Source: Nitrospiraceae bacterium (GTDB lineage: Bacteria > Nitrospirota > Thermodesulfovibrionia > Thermodesulfovibrionales > UBA9159). From it: a stretch of DNA of 9,745 nucleotides. The stretch lies in NCBI GenBank assembly GCA_003453735.1, contig DMNE01000128.1, forward strand, positions 1,911 to 11,655, read 5' to 3'. This document shows positions 1 through 7,400 of this stretch, in pieces (within the stretch, counting starts at the first letter, position 1; every line of letters starts with the position of its first letter). Under the pieces are notes generated by a model. The model did not search any database. It saw only the letters and a list, made by a program, of their open reading frames with translations, and was not told the origin of the DNA. A program made the position numbers and the translations under genes.

Positions 1-160
1 ATGTCTTCGACCACCCTTACGCTGCGATTACCGATGGAAAAGACGAGTTTGCCATTCAAGATGACCCGACGGGAAGTATACCATTGGAGCCTGGCACCAG
101 GAATTAGGCACGATAGCATTAACCAATATAAAGGTAGAGAAAGGACAACCCGCACGGTAA
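1..160 (+). pseudogene. Broken 3' end of a cupredoxin-like gene, paralogue of the gene at 207-920
   Basis: This is the tail of a second copy of the exported cupredoxin gene that follows. From base 3 the third frame reads VFDHPYAAITDGKDEFAIQD, which matches residues 179-198 of the intact paralogue (VFDQPYATVTNAKGEFVIQD). The match stops at about base 74 and resumes at base 77 in the second frame as YTIGAWHQELG, matching YTIEAWHEALG, and runs to a TAA at 158-160. The switch equals one missing base, because GGA-AG-TAT stands where GGA-AAG-TAT is expected. Conserved positions are also altered: Gly to Asp in the KGEF motif, Ile to Asp before the PPG turn, and Glu to Gly in IEAW. That suggests real decay, although a base-calling error in the short A run could produce the frame break alone. 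The 5' part lies outside the window. The first-frame ORF over this stretch (1-183) is a shadow. Confidence 0.8.
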
Positions 161-206
161 TGCTGAAGCATACCGGGAAATAAACCGTAGTGAGAAGGAG
201 GAAATC

Positions 207-920
207 ATGCAAAAGGTAAGTGGTCTCATGGGCGTCTTAGTGGTCATTTTTTTTCTGTCCTCTGCTTCATTTGCCTATGAGGCGATAGAAGTCAAAAATG
301 GGGGAAGTATAGAAGGGATCGTGGAGTTTTCCGGAGGGACTATTCCTCAGGATAAAATGCAGAAGTTAAGCTCCGAACAGAAGTACTGCGGACATCAACT
401 CCCCAAAGAGGAATATCTTATCAAAGACAGGAAGATCCAAAATGTGGTTGTGTACATCGAGGATATCAAGTCAGGTAAGGCCATTCCGCCTGAGCCTGTC
501 ACATTGACCAACTTAAAATGTCTGTTTGTGCCCCACGTAGCCGTTGGATTTAAGGGAAATAGATTCGTCGAGAAGAACGACGATCCCATATTCCACAATA
601 TCCATACATATATAGATGGTAAGACCATGTATAATATTGGTCTTCCTGAAAAAGGTTCTACGATTAATAAACCGTTAACAAAGACCGGCCTCATCGAAGT
701 GACCTGTGACAGCCACCCCTGGATGCACGGCTATCTGCAAGTCTTTGATCAGCCTTATGCTACAGTTACCAATGCAAAAGGTGAGTTTGTGATCCAAGAC
801 ATTCCACCCGGTATGTATACTATCGAGGCCTGGCACGAGGCATTGGGCAAAGTAAAACTTACAAGTGTCAAAGTCGACAGCGGAAAAGTCAGCAAGATCA
901 AACTGGAATACAAGAAATAA
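207..920 (+). CDS. Exported cupredoxin-like copper protein with C-terminal carboxypeptidase-regulatory-like fold
   Basis: Predicted periplasmic electron carrier of 237 residues. Residues 1-23 form a Sec signal peptide (hydrophobic core GVLVVIFFLSSASFA, likely cleavage A23/Y24). The middle region is cupredoxin-like. His130 in the NDDPIFHNIH motif, with Cys167, His170 and Met173 in VTCDSHPWM, gives the His-Cys-His-Met set of a type-1 copper site. Cys61 and Cys105 (the latter in KCLFVPH) are the only other mature cysteines besides the copper ligand and could form a disulfide. Residues 180-237 (QPYATVT...IPPGMYTIEAWHE) look like the beta-sandwich of carboxypeptidase-regulatory-like domains. The ATG is set by AAGGAGG at 195-201, five bases upstream. 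A decayed paralogue lies immediately upstream, and a heme-containing outer-membrane protein starts 21 bases downstream, so the genes are probably co-transcribed. The copper site is read from motifs. The redox partner is inferred. Confidence 0.88.
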   Translation: MQKVSGLMGVLVVIFFLSSASFAYEAIEVKNGGSIEGIVEFSGGTIPQDKMQKLSSEQKYCGHQLPKEEYLIKDRKIQNVVVYIEDIKSGKAIPPEPVTLTNLKCLFVPHVAVGFKGNRFVEKNDDPIFHNIHTYIDGKTMYNIGLPEKGSTINKPLTKTGLIEVTCDSHPWMHGYLQVFDQPYATVTNAKGEFVIQDIPPGMYTIEAWHEALGKVKLTSVKVDSGKVSKIKLEYKK

Positions 921-925
921 CCTTT

Positions 926-936
926 GAGGGAGGAAG
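926..936 (+). promoter_or_regulatory. Shine-Dalgarno sequence that fixes the start of the heme-barrel gene
   Basis: GAGGGAGGAAG lies here, with the GGAGG core at 929-933. It is eight bases from the ATG at 942. A longer reading from the TTG at 924 would place the ribosome site inside the coding region and add six residues before the signal peptide, so 942 is the better start. Confidence 0.75.
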
Positions 937-941
937 TACTG

Positions 942-2288
942 ATGATGAAGAAGACGCTATTGCTTTCGGGTATCCTGGCATTATTTGCCGCAACTGCCCT
1001 ATTGCCACGAGACTCACAGGCGGTTCCGTCATTCGCTCGCCAGATCCAGAAGCCCTGCACCGCCTGCCACACCATATGGCCGAATCTCAACCAATACGGC
1101 AGGCAATTCAAGGTCAAGGCATATACCGATGTGGCCCCGGACTGGCAGATGATAAATAAGGATCGTCTGAATTTGCTTTATGTTTTTCCTGTTTCAGCAA
1201 GAGCCATTTTTTATCCGTTTGAAAGTGAAACGAACACGGTGACTGGAAACACCAGTACGACCGAACTCAACACTGTTGACCTCTATCTTGCCGGCAGGGT
1301 GTTTGATTACGCGGGTGTATTCGGAAATTTCGAAGCAACAAATCCAACAACTTCAGGTCAATCCTTCACCTTCGATATCCCTACTATGAAACTAGCCTTT
1401 CAGTATCCCCTGGGGGGAAGCACTTCAACTGACGAAGGTGGCACGCCAACCCAAGGCAGCACCATAGGACTTGTAGCGTTTAAGGGTCTTGCAACCTCTG
1501 CGGACCCCTTCAACAGTTTGGGGGGAAGAGACAGGGGCTTGATCTTCGACACTGAAAGCGTGCCCTGGATACTGTCAGAGGGATACACCCTTGACTTTTG
1601 GAGCGGAGCAAACGTCGGAGTTGTAGCCCACGGTTACTTTCTGGGAAACCGCCTGTACGCAGCTGTCGGGGCAGAAAGAGGCGGTAATTCTTCGGATGCG
1701 GGAGAGGGTTTCAACAACAATAGCAACACCGACCCCTTTGACGGATATTTCCGTCTTGCCTGGGACCAGAAACTTCCAAACGGGGCGGTCACTTTTGGCG
1801 GCGCTTGGTACACGGGGAAGCAAAGGCTTCTTGACAACAGCGGGAGCGAGCTGTTCGACTCCAACGTCAACAGAGGCTATATTGATGCTTCCCTGGAGCA
1901 GAATTATGGTGAAGATCACCTCGTTGAAGTTCAAGCTCTTTATGGCCACGGCATGGAGAGCAATGTCTACGGTGGCGGCCAGGAGAGAAAGTTTGATGGC
2001 TTCAATATCGAGGCCAGCTATTTCTACGATAGAACGATTGGCCTAGTCGGCGATTACAATTTTATCAATATCCAGGGCGTATTGCCGTCGGACGCAATTA
2101 ATTCGGTCACGGGTAATGCTGGAACCGATCAAAACAGACTCAACACCTGGGTCGCGGCCATCAACTACTTGCCCTGGCTCAATACAAAGGTCGTTTTGCA
2201 GTACGCACAGACGAGGACTAAATTCGCAGGCGGCGAGCCTGATGAAACTGATAAAATATTCAGGGTAATTTTCGACATACTTTTCTAA
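942..2288 (+). CDS. Outer-membrane beta-barrel protein with a single N-terminal c-type heme site
   Basis: Predicted 448-residue outer-membrane protein. Residues 1-27 are a signal peptide (MMKKTLLLSGILALFAA..., cleavage after SQA27). The mature N-terminus begins VPSFARQIQKPCTACHT, with Cys39-x2-Cys42-His43 as a covalent heme c site. This resembles a known but poorly characterised family starting PSFARQ...C..CHT.FP.L...GR.FK (here HTIWPNLNQYGRQFK). From about residue 75 to the end the chain alternates aromatic/hydrophobic strands with Gly/Asn/Asp-rich loops, for example 111-132, 266-292, 355-380 and 402-425. It ends in IFRVIFDILF, the terminal-Phe pattern recognised by the BAM machinery. No other heme motif is present. 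It follows the cupredoxin gene by 21 bases, suggesting electron exchange between that carrier and the barrel. Heme site and barrel are well supported. A role in extracellular electron transfer is inference. Confidence 0.85.
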   Translation: MMKKTLLLSGILALFAATALLPRDSQAVPSFARQIQKPCTACHTIWPNLNQYGRQFKVKAYTDVAPDWQMINKDRLNLLYVFPVSARAIFYPFESETNTVTGNTSTTELNTVDLYLAGRVFDYAGVFGNFEATNPTTSGQSFTFDIPTMKLAFQYPLGGSTSTDEGGTPTQGSTIGLVAFKGLATSADPFNSLGGRDRGLIFDTESVPWILSEGYTLDFWSGANVGVVAHGYFLGNRLYAAVGAERGGNSSDAGEGFNNNSNTDPFDGYFRLAWDQKLPNGAVTFGGAWYTGKQRLLDNSGSELFDSNVNRGYIDASLEQNYGEDHLVEVQALYGHGMESNVYGGGQERKFDGFNIEASYFYDRTIGLVGDYNFINIQGVLPSDAINSVTGNAGTDQNRLNTWVAAINYLPWLNTKVVLQYAQTRTKFAGGEPDETDKIFRVIFDILF

Positions 2289-2391
2289 ATTATATGGTCA
2301 AGAGCGTCAGAAAAGTCGCTTTGAGTCAGATGGAGAAGGCAGGGTCTCTCCTACGAGGGAATGAAAAGAAAAAATGTAATTCATGGAGAAG

Positions 2392-2397
2392 AGGAGG
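2392..2397 (+). promoter_or_regulatory. Shine-Dalgarno sequence that selects the GTG start at 2402
   Basis: AGGAGG lies four bases before GTG at 2402. The in-frame ATG at 2294 lacks a comparable site and would add 36 basic, low-complexity residues in front of a clear signal peptide, so the GTG is preferred. Confidence 0.7.
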
Positions 2398-2401
2398 AAC
2401 G

Positions 2402-3070
2402 GTGAAGGCCAAAATTTTGCTTGTCATGACAATCCTTATAGCTATTGTAGCAATAGCATCGAAAACCTCGTATGCTATCTCAACCGATGACTTGATAAAG
2501 CTGAAGAAGGCAGGCATCCCTGAGGACATTATTCTTTTTATGAACGATGCCGACTATAAGGACGTGGAGAAGGTTTTAAAGCTCAAGGAGGCGGGATTTA
2601 AGAATGAAACAATCTTATCGATAATCAAGAAAGATCTGAAGGAAAAACCACCCACCGAAAGCTTGAAAAAAGAGCCCGTAACAGATGCTGCTGCGCAGGG
2701 CGGTCAGGGCGAGACAACTGCTAAAATTAAGATTCTCTGGTATATGGCATACAGTGCAAACCCAGCCTTGCTGAGCAGTCAGGCGATAGACAATGCAAGG
2801 ATTTCTGTCGCAAGCCCCGGGAGGCTCAAATTCGAATGGGAAGATAAGGGATTCTTTAGCATAGTTATGAAAGATCCTTTTCATAGTCCGTTTTACTGGG
2901 ATATTAACAAAGATGATGTCGTGGGACCAGGCAAGAACGGTTATCCCTATATGTTGCGGTCAGGGGTACATCACAAAGGAAGGCCCGACACTGACGATTC
3001 TCACTTCTGGGTGATTTATTTGAATCCGGCAGATACAAGGATTCTGGATTATATAAAAGAAAACCTTTAA
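2402..3070 (+). CDS. Exported protein of unknown function with two short helical repeats
   Basis: I do not recognise the whole protein (222 residues from the GTG). Residues 1-25 (VKAKILLVMTILIAIVAIAS...SYA) are a signal peptide with probable cleavage after A25. Two similar helical units follow: LIKLKKAGIPEDIILFM at about 31-47 and VLKLKEAGFKNETILSII at about 58-75. The pattern L-KLK-x-AG...I resembles short helical repeats common in exported proteins. A charged, Pro/Gln/Gly-rich linker (about 80-106) leads to a C-terminal domain of about 115 residues rich in Trp, Tyr and Phe (ILWYMAYSAN, FYWDINKDDVV, DSHFWVIYLNPAD), which I cannot assign. The mature chain has no cysteine and no CxxCH, so it is not a heme protein. 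It starts 113 bases after the heme-barrel gene on the same strand and is probably in that operon. An accessory or scaffold role for the cupredoxin and barrel proteins would fit, but this is a guess. Confidence 0.75.
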   Translation: MKAKILLVMTILIAIVAIASKTSYAISTDDLIKLKKAGIPEDIILFMNDADYKDVEKVLKLKEAGFKNETILSIIKKDLKEKPPTESLKKEPVTDAAAQGGQGETTAKIKILWYMAYSANPALLSSQAIDNARISVASPGRLKFEWEDKGFFSIVMKDPFHSPFYWDINKDDVVGPGKNGYPYMLRSGVHHKGRPDTDDSHFWVIYLNPADTRILDYIKENL

Positions 3071-3515
3071 CCAACGATCGCCTTTAAATACCATTTTAAG
3101 CGCCAGAGCCCCAGAATTTAGCGCGCGCTCCTATTCTTTTCTTGTAGAAGATGACGGGAATTCAGAGCTGAAAATGTGCAGGGAACCCAAAGGACGCTCC
3201 TTCTCCAGTATCTTATCCTTGCGACCATAGGGCAAAGCTTTGGGCCCTCCGGAAATTGATTTGTTTTAAAACTTAAGCATCTTTTCCCAGTCCCCTCTCT
3301 GCAATGTCTAAACTGATTTGCCTATCAAGCGGGGAAACTCATGTGGTCTCTATGCCTTTATTTTGAAAAATATTTATATTATTATGACGTTTAAATACTT
3401 GTGCAATTATTCCATTCAATACGCTCTATCCTCCGTTGCCCCTTTCTCCAGGTGTCATGATTTCTTTATGAATAACTATTTCTCGACTTCGATTGCGATA
3501 TAATAAGATCAGCAA
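3071..3515. other. Non-coding stretch between the electron-transfer cluster and the S51 hydrolase
   Basis: I see no convincing gene in these 445 bases. The left half has a perfect 10-base palindrome AGCGCGCGCT at about 3120-3129 and a stem AGGGC (3229-3233)/GCCCT (3244-3248) around CAAAGCTTTG, followed by a T-rich stretch near 3257-3267. The latter could be a weak terminator for the upstream operon but lacks a proper U tract. A minus-strand open stretch (3131-3265) reads 44 residues before a stop, has no ATG and may be chance. The part from about 3340 to 3515 is AT-rich and leads into the promoter of the next gene. Confidence 0.6.
3499..3504 (+). promoter_or_regulatory. Candidate -10 element of the S51 hydrolase gene
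   Basis: A perfect TATAAT lies 11 bases before the ATG at 3516. No good -35 box is present: the hexamer at 17-base spacing (3476-3481) is CTATTT. Transcription would start near 3511, leaving a leader of only about five bases, and no Shine-Dalgarno sequence precedes the ATG. Confidence 0.45.
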
Positions 3516-4205
3516 ATGAGAGGCTATATTCTCTTGGAAGGCGGAGCAGAGTTCGGTGGACAAATGGCCGAGCCGGATAAACGTGCTCTGGAACTGGCAG
3601 GTGGATTGAATGCTCAGGTTAGTATCATACCGACCGCCGCCGTTCCCGATAATAATCACCAACATGCAGGTCAATTCGGCGTTCGTTGGTTTAGACATTT
3701 GGGTGCTAAGCAAGTAACTTTGTTGCCTCTTATCGATCGAGCTTCAGCTAATCAATTAACTCTAGCGACCGCCTTGCGCGAATCTCGTCTCATTTATCTT
3801 CTGGGCGGCTTCCCGCATTATCTTGCTCAAACCCTAGCCGGCAGTTTGAGTTGGCAGGCCATGCTTGAAGCATACGATGCAAGTGCGGTCATCGGTGGCA
3901 GTAGTGCTGGGGCCATGATCTTGTGCCAGCACTACTACGATCCGGACACACAGAGGATTGTGGAAGGACTAAACTTGGTTCCGCGAGCCTGTCTGGTTCC
4001 TCATCATAATACCTTTGGAAAAAGATGGGCGTCTTCTCTGGCGCCATCTGTTCCAGACGATGTAATTGTCGGGGTCGATGAACAGACTGGCCTGATCAAT
4101 GATGGCGCGGCGGGTGAATGGTCTGTTCTAGGAAAAGGCACAGCAACTGTCTACAAAGGGGGAAGGACCAAGACCTATCACTCAGGCGAACCGCTTTTTC
4201 TCTGA
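3516..4205 (+). CDS. S51-family serine hydrolase (cyanophycinase / dipeptidase E-like, class I glutamine amidotransferase-like fold)
   Basis: Predicted cytoplasmic peptidase-like hydrolase of 229 residues. Family S51 uses a serine in a nucleophile elbow of the class I glutamine amidotransferase-like fold and cleaves Asp-containing dipeptides (dipeptidase E) or cyanophycin. Visible marks are the N-terminal strand and glycine turn YILLEGGAEFGG, the strand VSIIPTAA (residues 35-42), the YLLGG turn (94-98) where family members have a YFTGG-like motif, and the elbow IGGSSAGAMIL (126-136) with Ser130 as likely nucleophile. His163/His164 in LVPHHNTFGKRW match the conserved downstream histidine. The usual Asp/Glu-rich C-terminal loop is present as VGVDEQTGLI. 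The length fits dipeptidase E-type members better than longer secreted cyanophycinases, and there is no signal peptide. It stands alone, with about 445 bases upstream and 218 downstream. The substrate is unknown, and no cyanophycin synthetase is in view. Confidence 0.82.
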   Translation: MRGYILLEGGAEFGGQMAEPDKRALELAGGLNAQVSIIPTAAVPDNNHQHAGQFGVRWFRHLGAKQVTLLPLIDRASANQLTLATALRESRLIYLLGGFPHYLAQTLAGSLSWQAMLEAYDASAVIGGSSAGAMILCQHYYDPDTQRIVEGLNLVPRACLVPHHNTFGKRWASSLAPSVPDDVIVGVDEQTGLINDGAAGEWSVLGKGTATVYKGGRTKTYHSGEPLFL

Positions 4206-4342
4206 TGCACGGGTCCTCTGCTGATTACAAACAAGAATCTTGACCAGTTTACGTTCTTAACACCTATCGATTAGCAGGTCTCGCCCCCTCGATCATAATT
4301 GCTCGCAGGTGGTACATGAGAGGAAACCCGAAATGCTGCAAT

Positions 4343-4371
4343 TTGTTATGCAGAACCACTAAAAGTATATA
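4343..4371 (+). promoter_or_regulatory. Possible promoter of the activase gene with an overlapping short inverted repeat
   Basis: TTGTTA (4343-4348), a 17-base spacer and TATATA (4366-4371) give a plausible but weak sigma-70-type promoter, with four of six matches in each box. An inverted repeat CTGCA (4336-4340)/TGCAG (4349-4353) flanks the -35 hexamer and could be an operator. The rest of the 4206-4423 gap shows nothing I can name. The activase ATG at 4424 lacks a clear Shine-Dalgarno sequence. Confidence 0.3.
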
Positions 4372-4423
4372 CTGGGATTGTGTTACGCGAGGATGCTAAG
4401 AAAAATCGCTGGTCAGATACCTA

Positions 4424-7400
4424 ATGAGACGCTCCTGCTTTCTCGGCATAGATATAGGATCGGTAAGCGTAAAGTGCGTTATTGCGGATGAAAACGGGCG
4501 GATCGTTTATGATGTTTACTCCAAAACAAAAGGCCGGCCGATAAGTGAACTTTTAAGCATCCTTGAGACCTGTTGGAAAAACTGCCCTGACATCGACATT
4601 TGCGGTATTGCTGCGACAGGTTCGGGGAAATCTCTCGCAGAGGAAAGTCTGAACGCAGAAACGGAAAATGAAATTATCTGTCATGCAAAGGGGACAACAA
4701 GTCTATATCCCGAAGTCCGGACAATAATCGAAATAGGCGGACAGGACAGCAAGCTTATCTTACTTGAGCATAGTGAGGAAACCCCGCATCGTATAGAAAT
4801 AAAGGACTTTGCGATGAACGAGTTATGCGCAGCCGGCACCGGGGCTTTTCTTGATGAACAGTCCTGCAGACTGGGCATAAGCATAGAGGATTTTGCTTCG
4901 GTTGCCCTTGAGGCCACGGCACCGGCTCATATAGCCGGAAGATGCGCGGTATTTGCAAAGACTGACATGATCCATCTGCAGCAAAAGGGGACTCCCATAC
5001 CTGAGATACTCTTGGGCGTGGCCTATTCTATGGCGCGGAATTACCTCAGTAATCTCGTCCGCGGTCGCACGCTTCAACCGGTCATATCCTTTCAGGGCGG
5101 CACTGCTTCAAATCGTGCCCTTAAAAAAGCTTTCTGCGATCTTCTGCTTTTAAATGAAGAAGATCTTATCGCGCCCGAGCATTTTAAAACCATGGGCGCT
5201 TATGGTGCGGCCCTGCTTGCACATGAAAAGGGTCCCTCCACCAGCATATCAACGTTAGCCGGTATTATTACGCTTTTATCCAGAAAACAAAGCATACGAT
5301 ATGCCGATCACAAGGATTCGTTTTATCCTCCGCTTTGCAGAAATGCAGATGACAATGCTAAGAGTCTCATCCCCTCACATGTTGATGGCTGTGAAATCAT
5401 ATCACGGGAGGCCGGAGTATTCGTAGGCATAGATATCGGTTCGGTAAGCGAGAAGATTGTGGCAATAAACTCTCATGGAGAAATTCTATACAGCGATTAT
5501 CGTTATTCACACGGGAAAGTCCTTGAGCAGCTCTTAGAAATGGTTAAAGAGTTTAGTGACAAGGGATTCGGGAATAATGTCCTCGGCATGGGCGTGACAG
5601 GAAGCGGGAGATACCTGGGAGCAAAGGTTTTAGGAGCGGACTTAATAACAAATGAAATATCTGCCCAGGTGAGTGGCACGAGACATCTTATTCCAGGCTG
5701 CGATACTATCATAGAGATTGGCGGGCAGGATGCAAAATTAATTACGCTTGAGGGTGACACCCGGCTTGATTTTGAGATGAATCGCCTATGTGCTGCTGGC
5801 ACAGGGTCCTTCCTTCAGGAGCACGCCCTGCGGCTACGTATCGATCTGGAGCACGATTTTTCTGAATTGGCGCTTCGATCCAGGTCTCCTGTCAGGTTAG
5901 GCAATAAATGTACTGTTTTTATGGAAAGCGACCTCGTTCATTATATGCAGAAGGGTTACCCTATCGAAGATCTGCTCGCCGGCTTAAGTTATGCTGTTGC
6001 CGGGAATTTCCTTGACCGGGTTGCCCAGCATAAACCATTTGGAAAGCTGATCAGTTTCCAGGGAGGTGTTGCAGCAAATCATGCGGTAAGGAGTGCGTTT
6101 GAAAGTCTGCTGAAAAAACCGGTCTATGTATCGGACTGGCATAAAGTAATTGGTGCGCTTGGGATGGCCCTGCTTGCCAGGGAGGCTTATCAGCGCAAGG
6201 AGTATCTGACCTCGGGCTATAAGCCTCAAACTATCGAAAACATTAAAGAGGTGCGGGCATTTCAGTGCGCTGGCTGTTCAAACAATTGTTATGTAAGGCA
6301 GCTTTCAGTAAACGGTTCAAATGTATTCTTCGGAGGCGTATGCGGGAAATATGAGAGAGACTCAGTTGAAGAAAAAACAAGAAAAACGATGAAAGCGGAA
6401 GAATTGCAACATGGGTTGGCTTCGACTGAGTTACTTGAAAAAATCGATAAACTATTTCACGAATCGCCAGCTGTTTTAACGGAAGAGCCAGTGAGTTCGA
6501 TAGGTTTGCCGCGCGGACTTTTGTTCTACGAGTACTATCCTCTCTGGAACAGTTTTTTTACACGTGCCGGTTTTCGTGTTATCCCCTCCCAACAGACAAC
6601 ACGGCAGCTTCTGGAGCGAGGCATGTCGCGCGTTACTGCAGAGACATGCCTGCCGATGAAGGTATATTACGGGCATGTGCTTGATCTGATCGAAAAAGGA
6701 ATCGATACCATATTTGTGCCCGAGCATATAAACATACCGACATGGGAGCCGGGCGATCCATCGGTTGAGCATTGCCCTTATATTCAGAGTGTCCCGGAAT
6801 TTGCTACAACCGCATTTGGTACAAAAATAGTAACACAGACGCTTTCAAACGGCTATGACATCGACGGGTATGAAACAAAGCTGACCTCTTTGGCGCATAA
6901 ACTTCTTCCCGAGAAATCTTTCCTTGATACAGCCTTAAAGCCATTTATACAGGGGTTTAAACTTAAGGAGTGCTATCAGCAGGCGGTTGAGGATTTCAAA
7001 AGACTTAGGGAGGCCCGTTACGCACTTGGCACAAAATTTCTCGAAAGCCGCGGCAGGAACGATACGGTATACGTCGTCTTTGGCAAACCATACACTTTGT
7101 ACGACCCGGAACTGAATATGCACCTTTTTAAGAAGATGCGTGCCTTAGGAATGGATGCTTTACCGGCAGACCTAATAGAGTCACCGACTGGGGAAGAGCC
7201 TGAGCCTCATCCGGAGATGCATTGGTATTATAACTGCAAAATGCTCAGGGAGGCAGCATGCGTAAATAACGACCCCAGGCTTTTCCCCATTATCCTCACG
7301 AACTACGGATGCGGACCTGACCCCGCAAGCTTCAGATATTTGCAAAATGCGCTCATGGACAAGCCGATACTAGTTATAGAGATAGACGAGCACACTGCTG

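Noticed and set aside
1..183. 60-residue first-frame ORF at the left end
   Set aside because: The homologous reading lies in the third and then the second frame. The first-frame product is basic, low in structure and unrelated to the family.
395..694. Minus-strand ORF inside the cupredoxin gene
   Set aside because: It is a shadow of a gene supported by signal peptide and copper motif.
1575..1949. Minus-strand ORFs (124 and 78 residues) inside the heme-barrel gene
   Set aside because: They are antisense shadows with no start context and no recognisable domain.
2332..2351. Hairpin GGAGA/TCTCC upstream of the exported unknown protein
   Set aside because: Five-base arms with a ten-base loop are expected by chance, and no riboswitch or attenuator features accompany it.
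2294..2401. Earlier ATG start for the exported unknown protein
   Set aside because: It would place a long basic stretch before a good signal peptide, and the AGGAGG site points to GTG 2402.
3229..3267. Rho-independent terminator around AGGGC/GCCCT
   Set aside because: The stem is only five base pairs and the T-rich tail is interrupted and offset, so it is mentioned only as a possibility within the intergenic entry.
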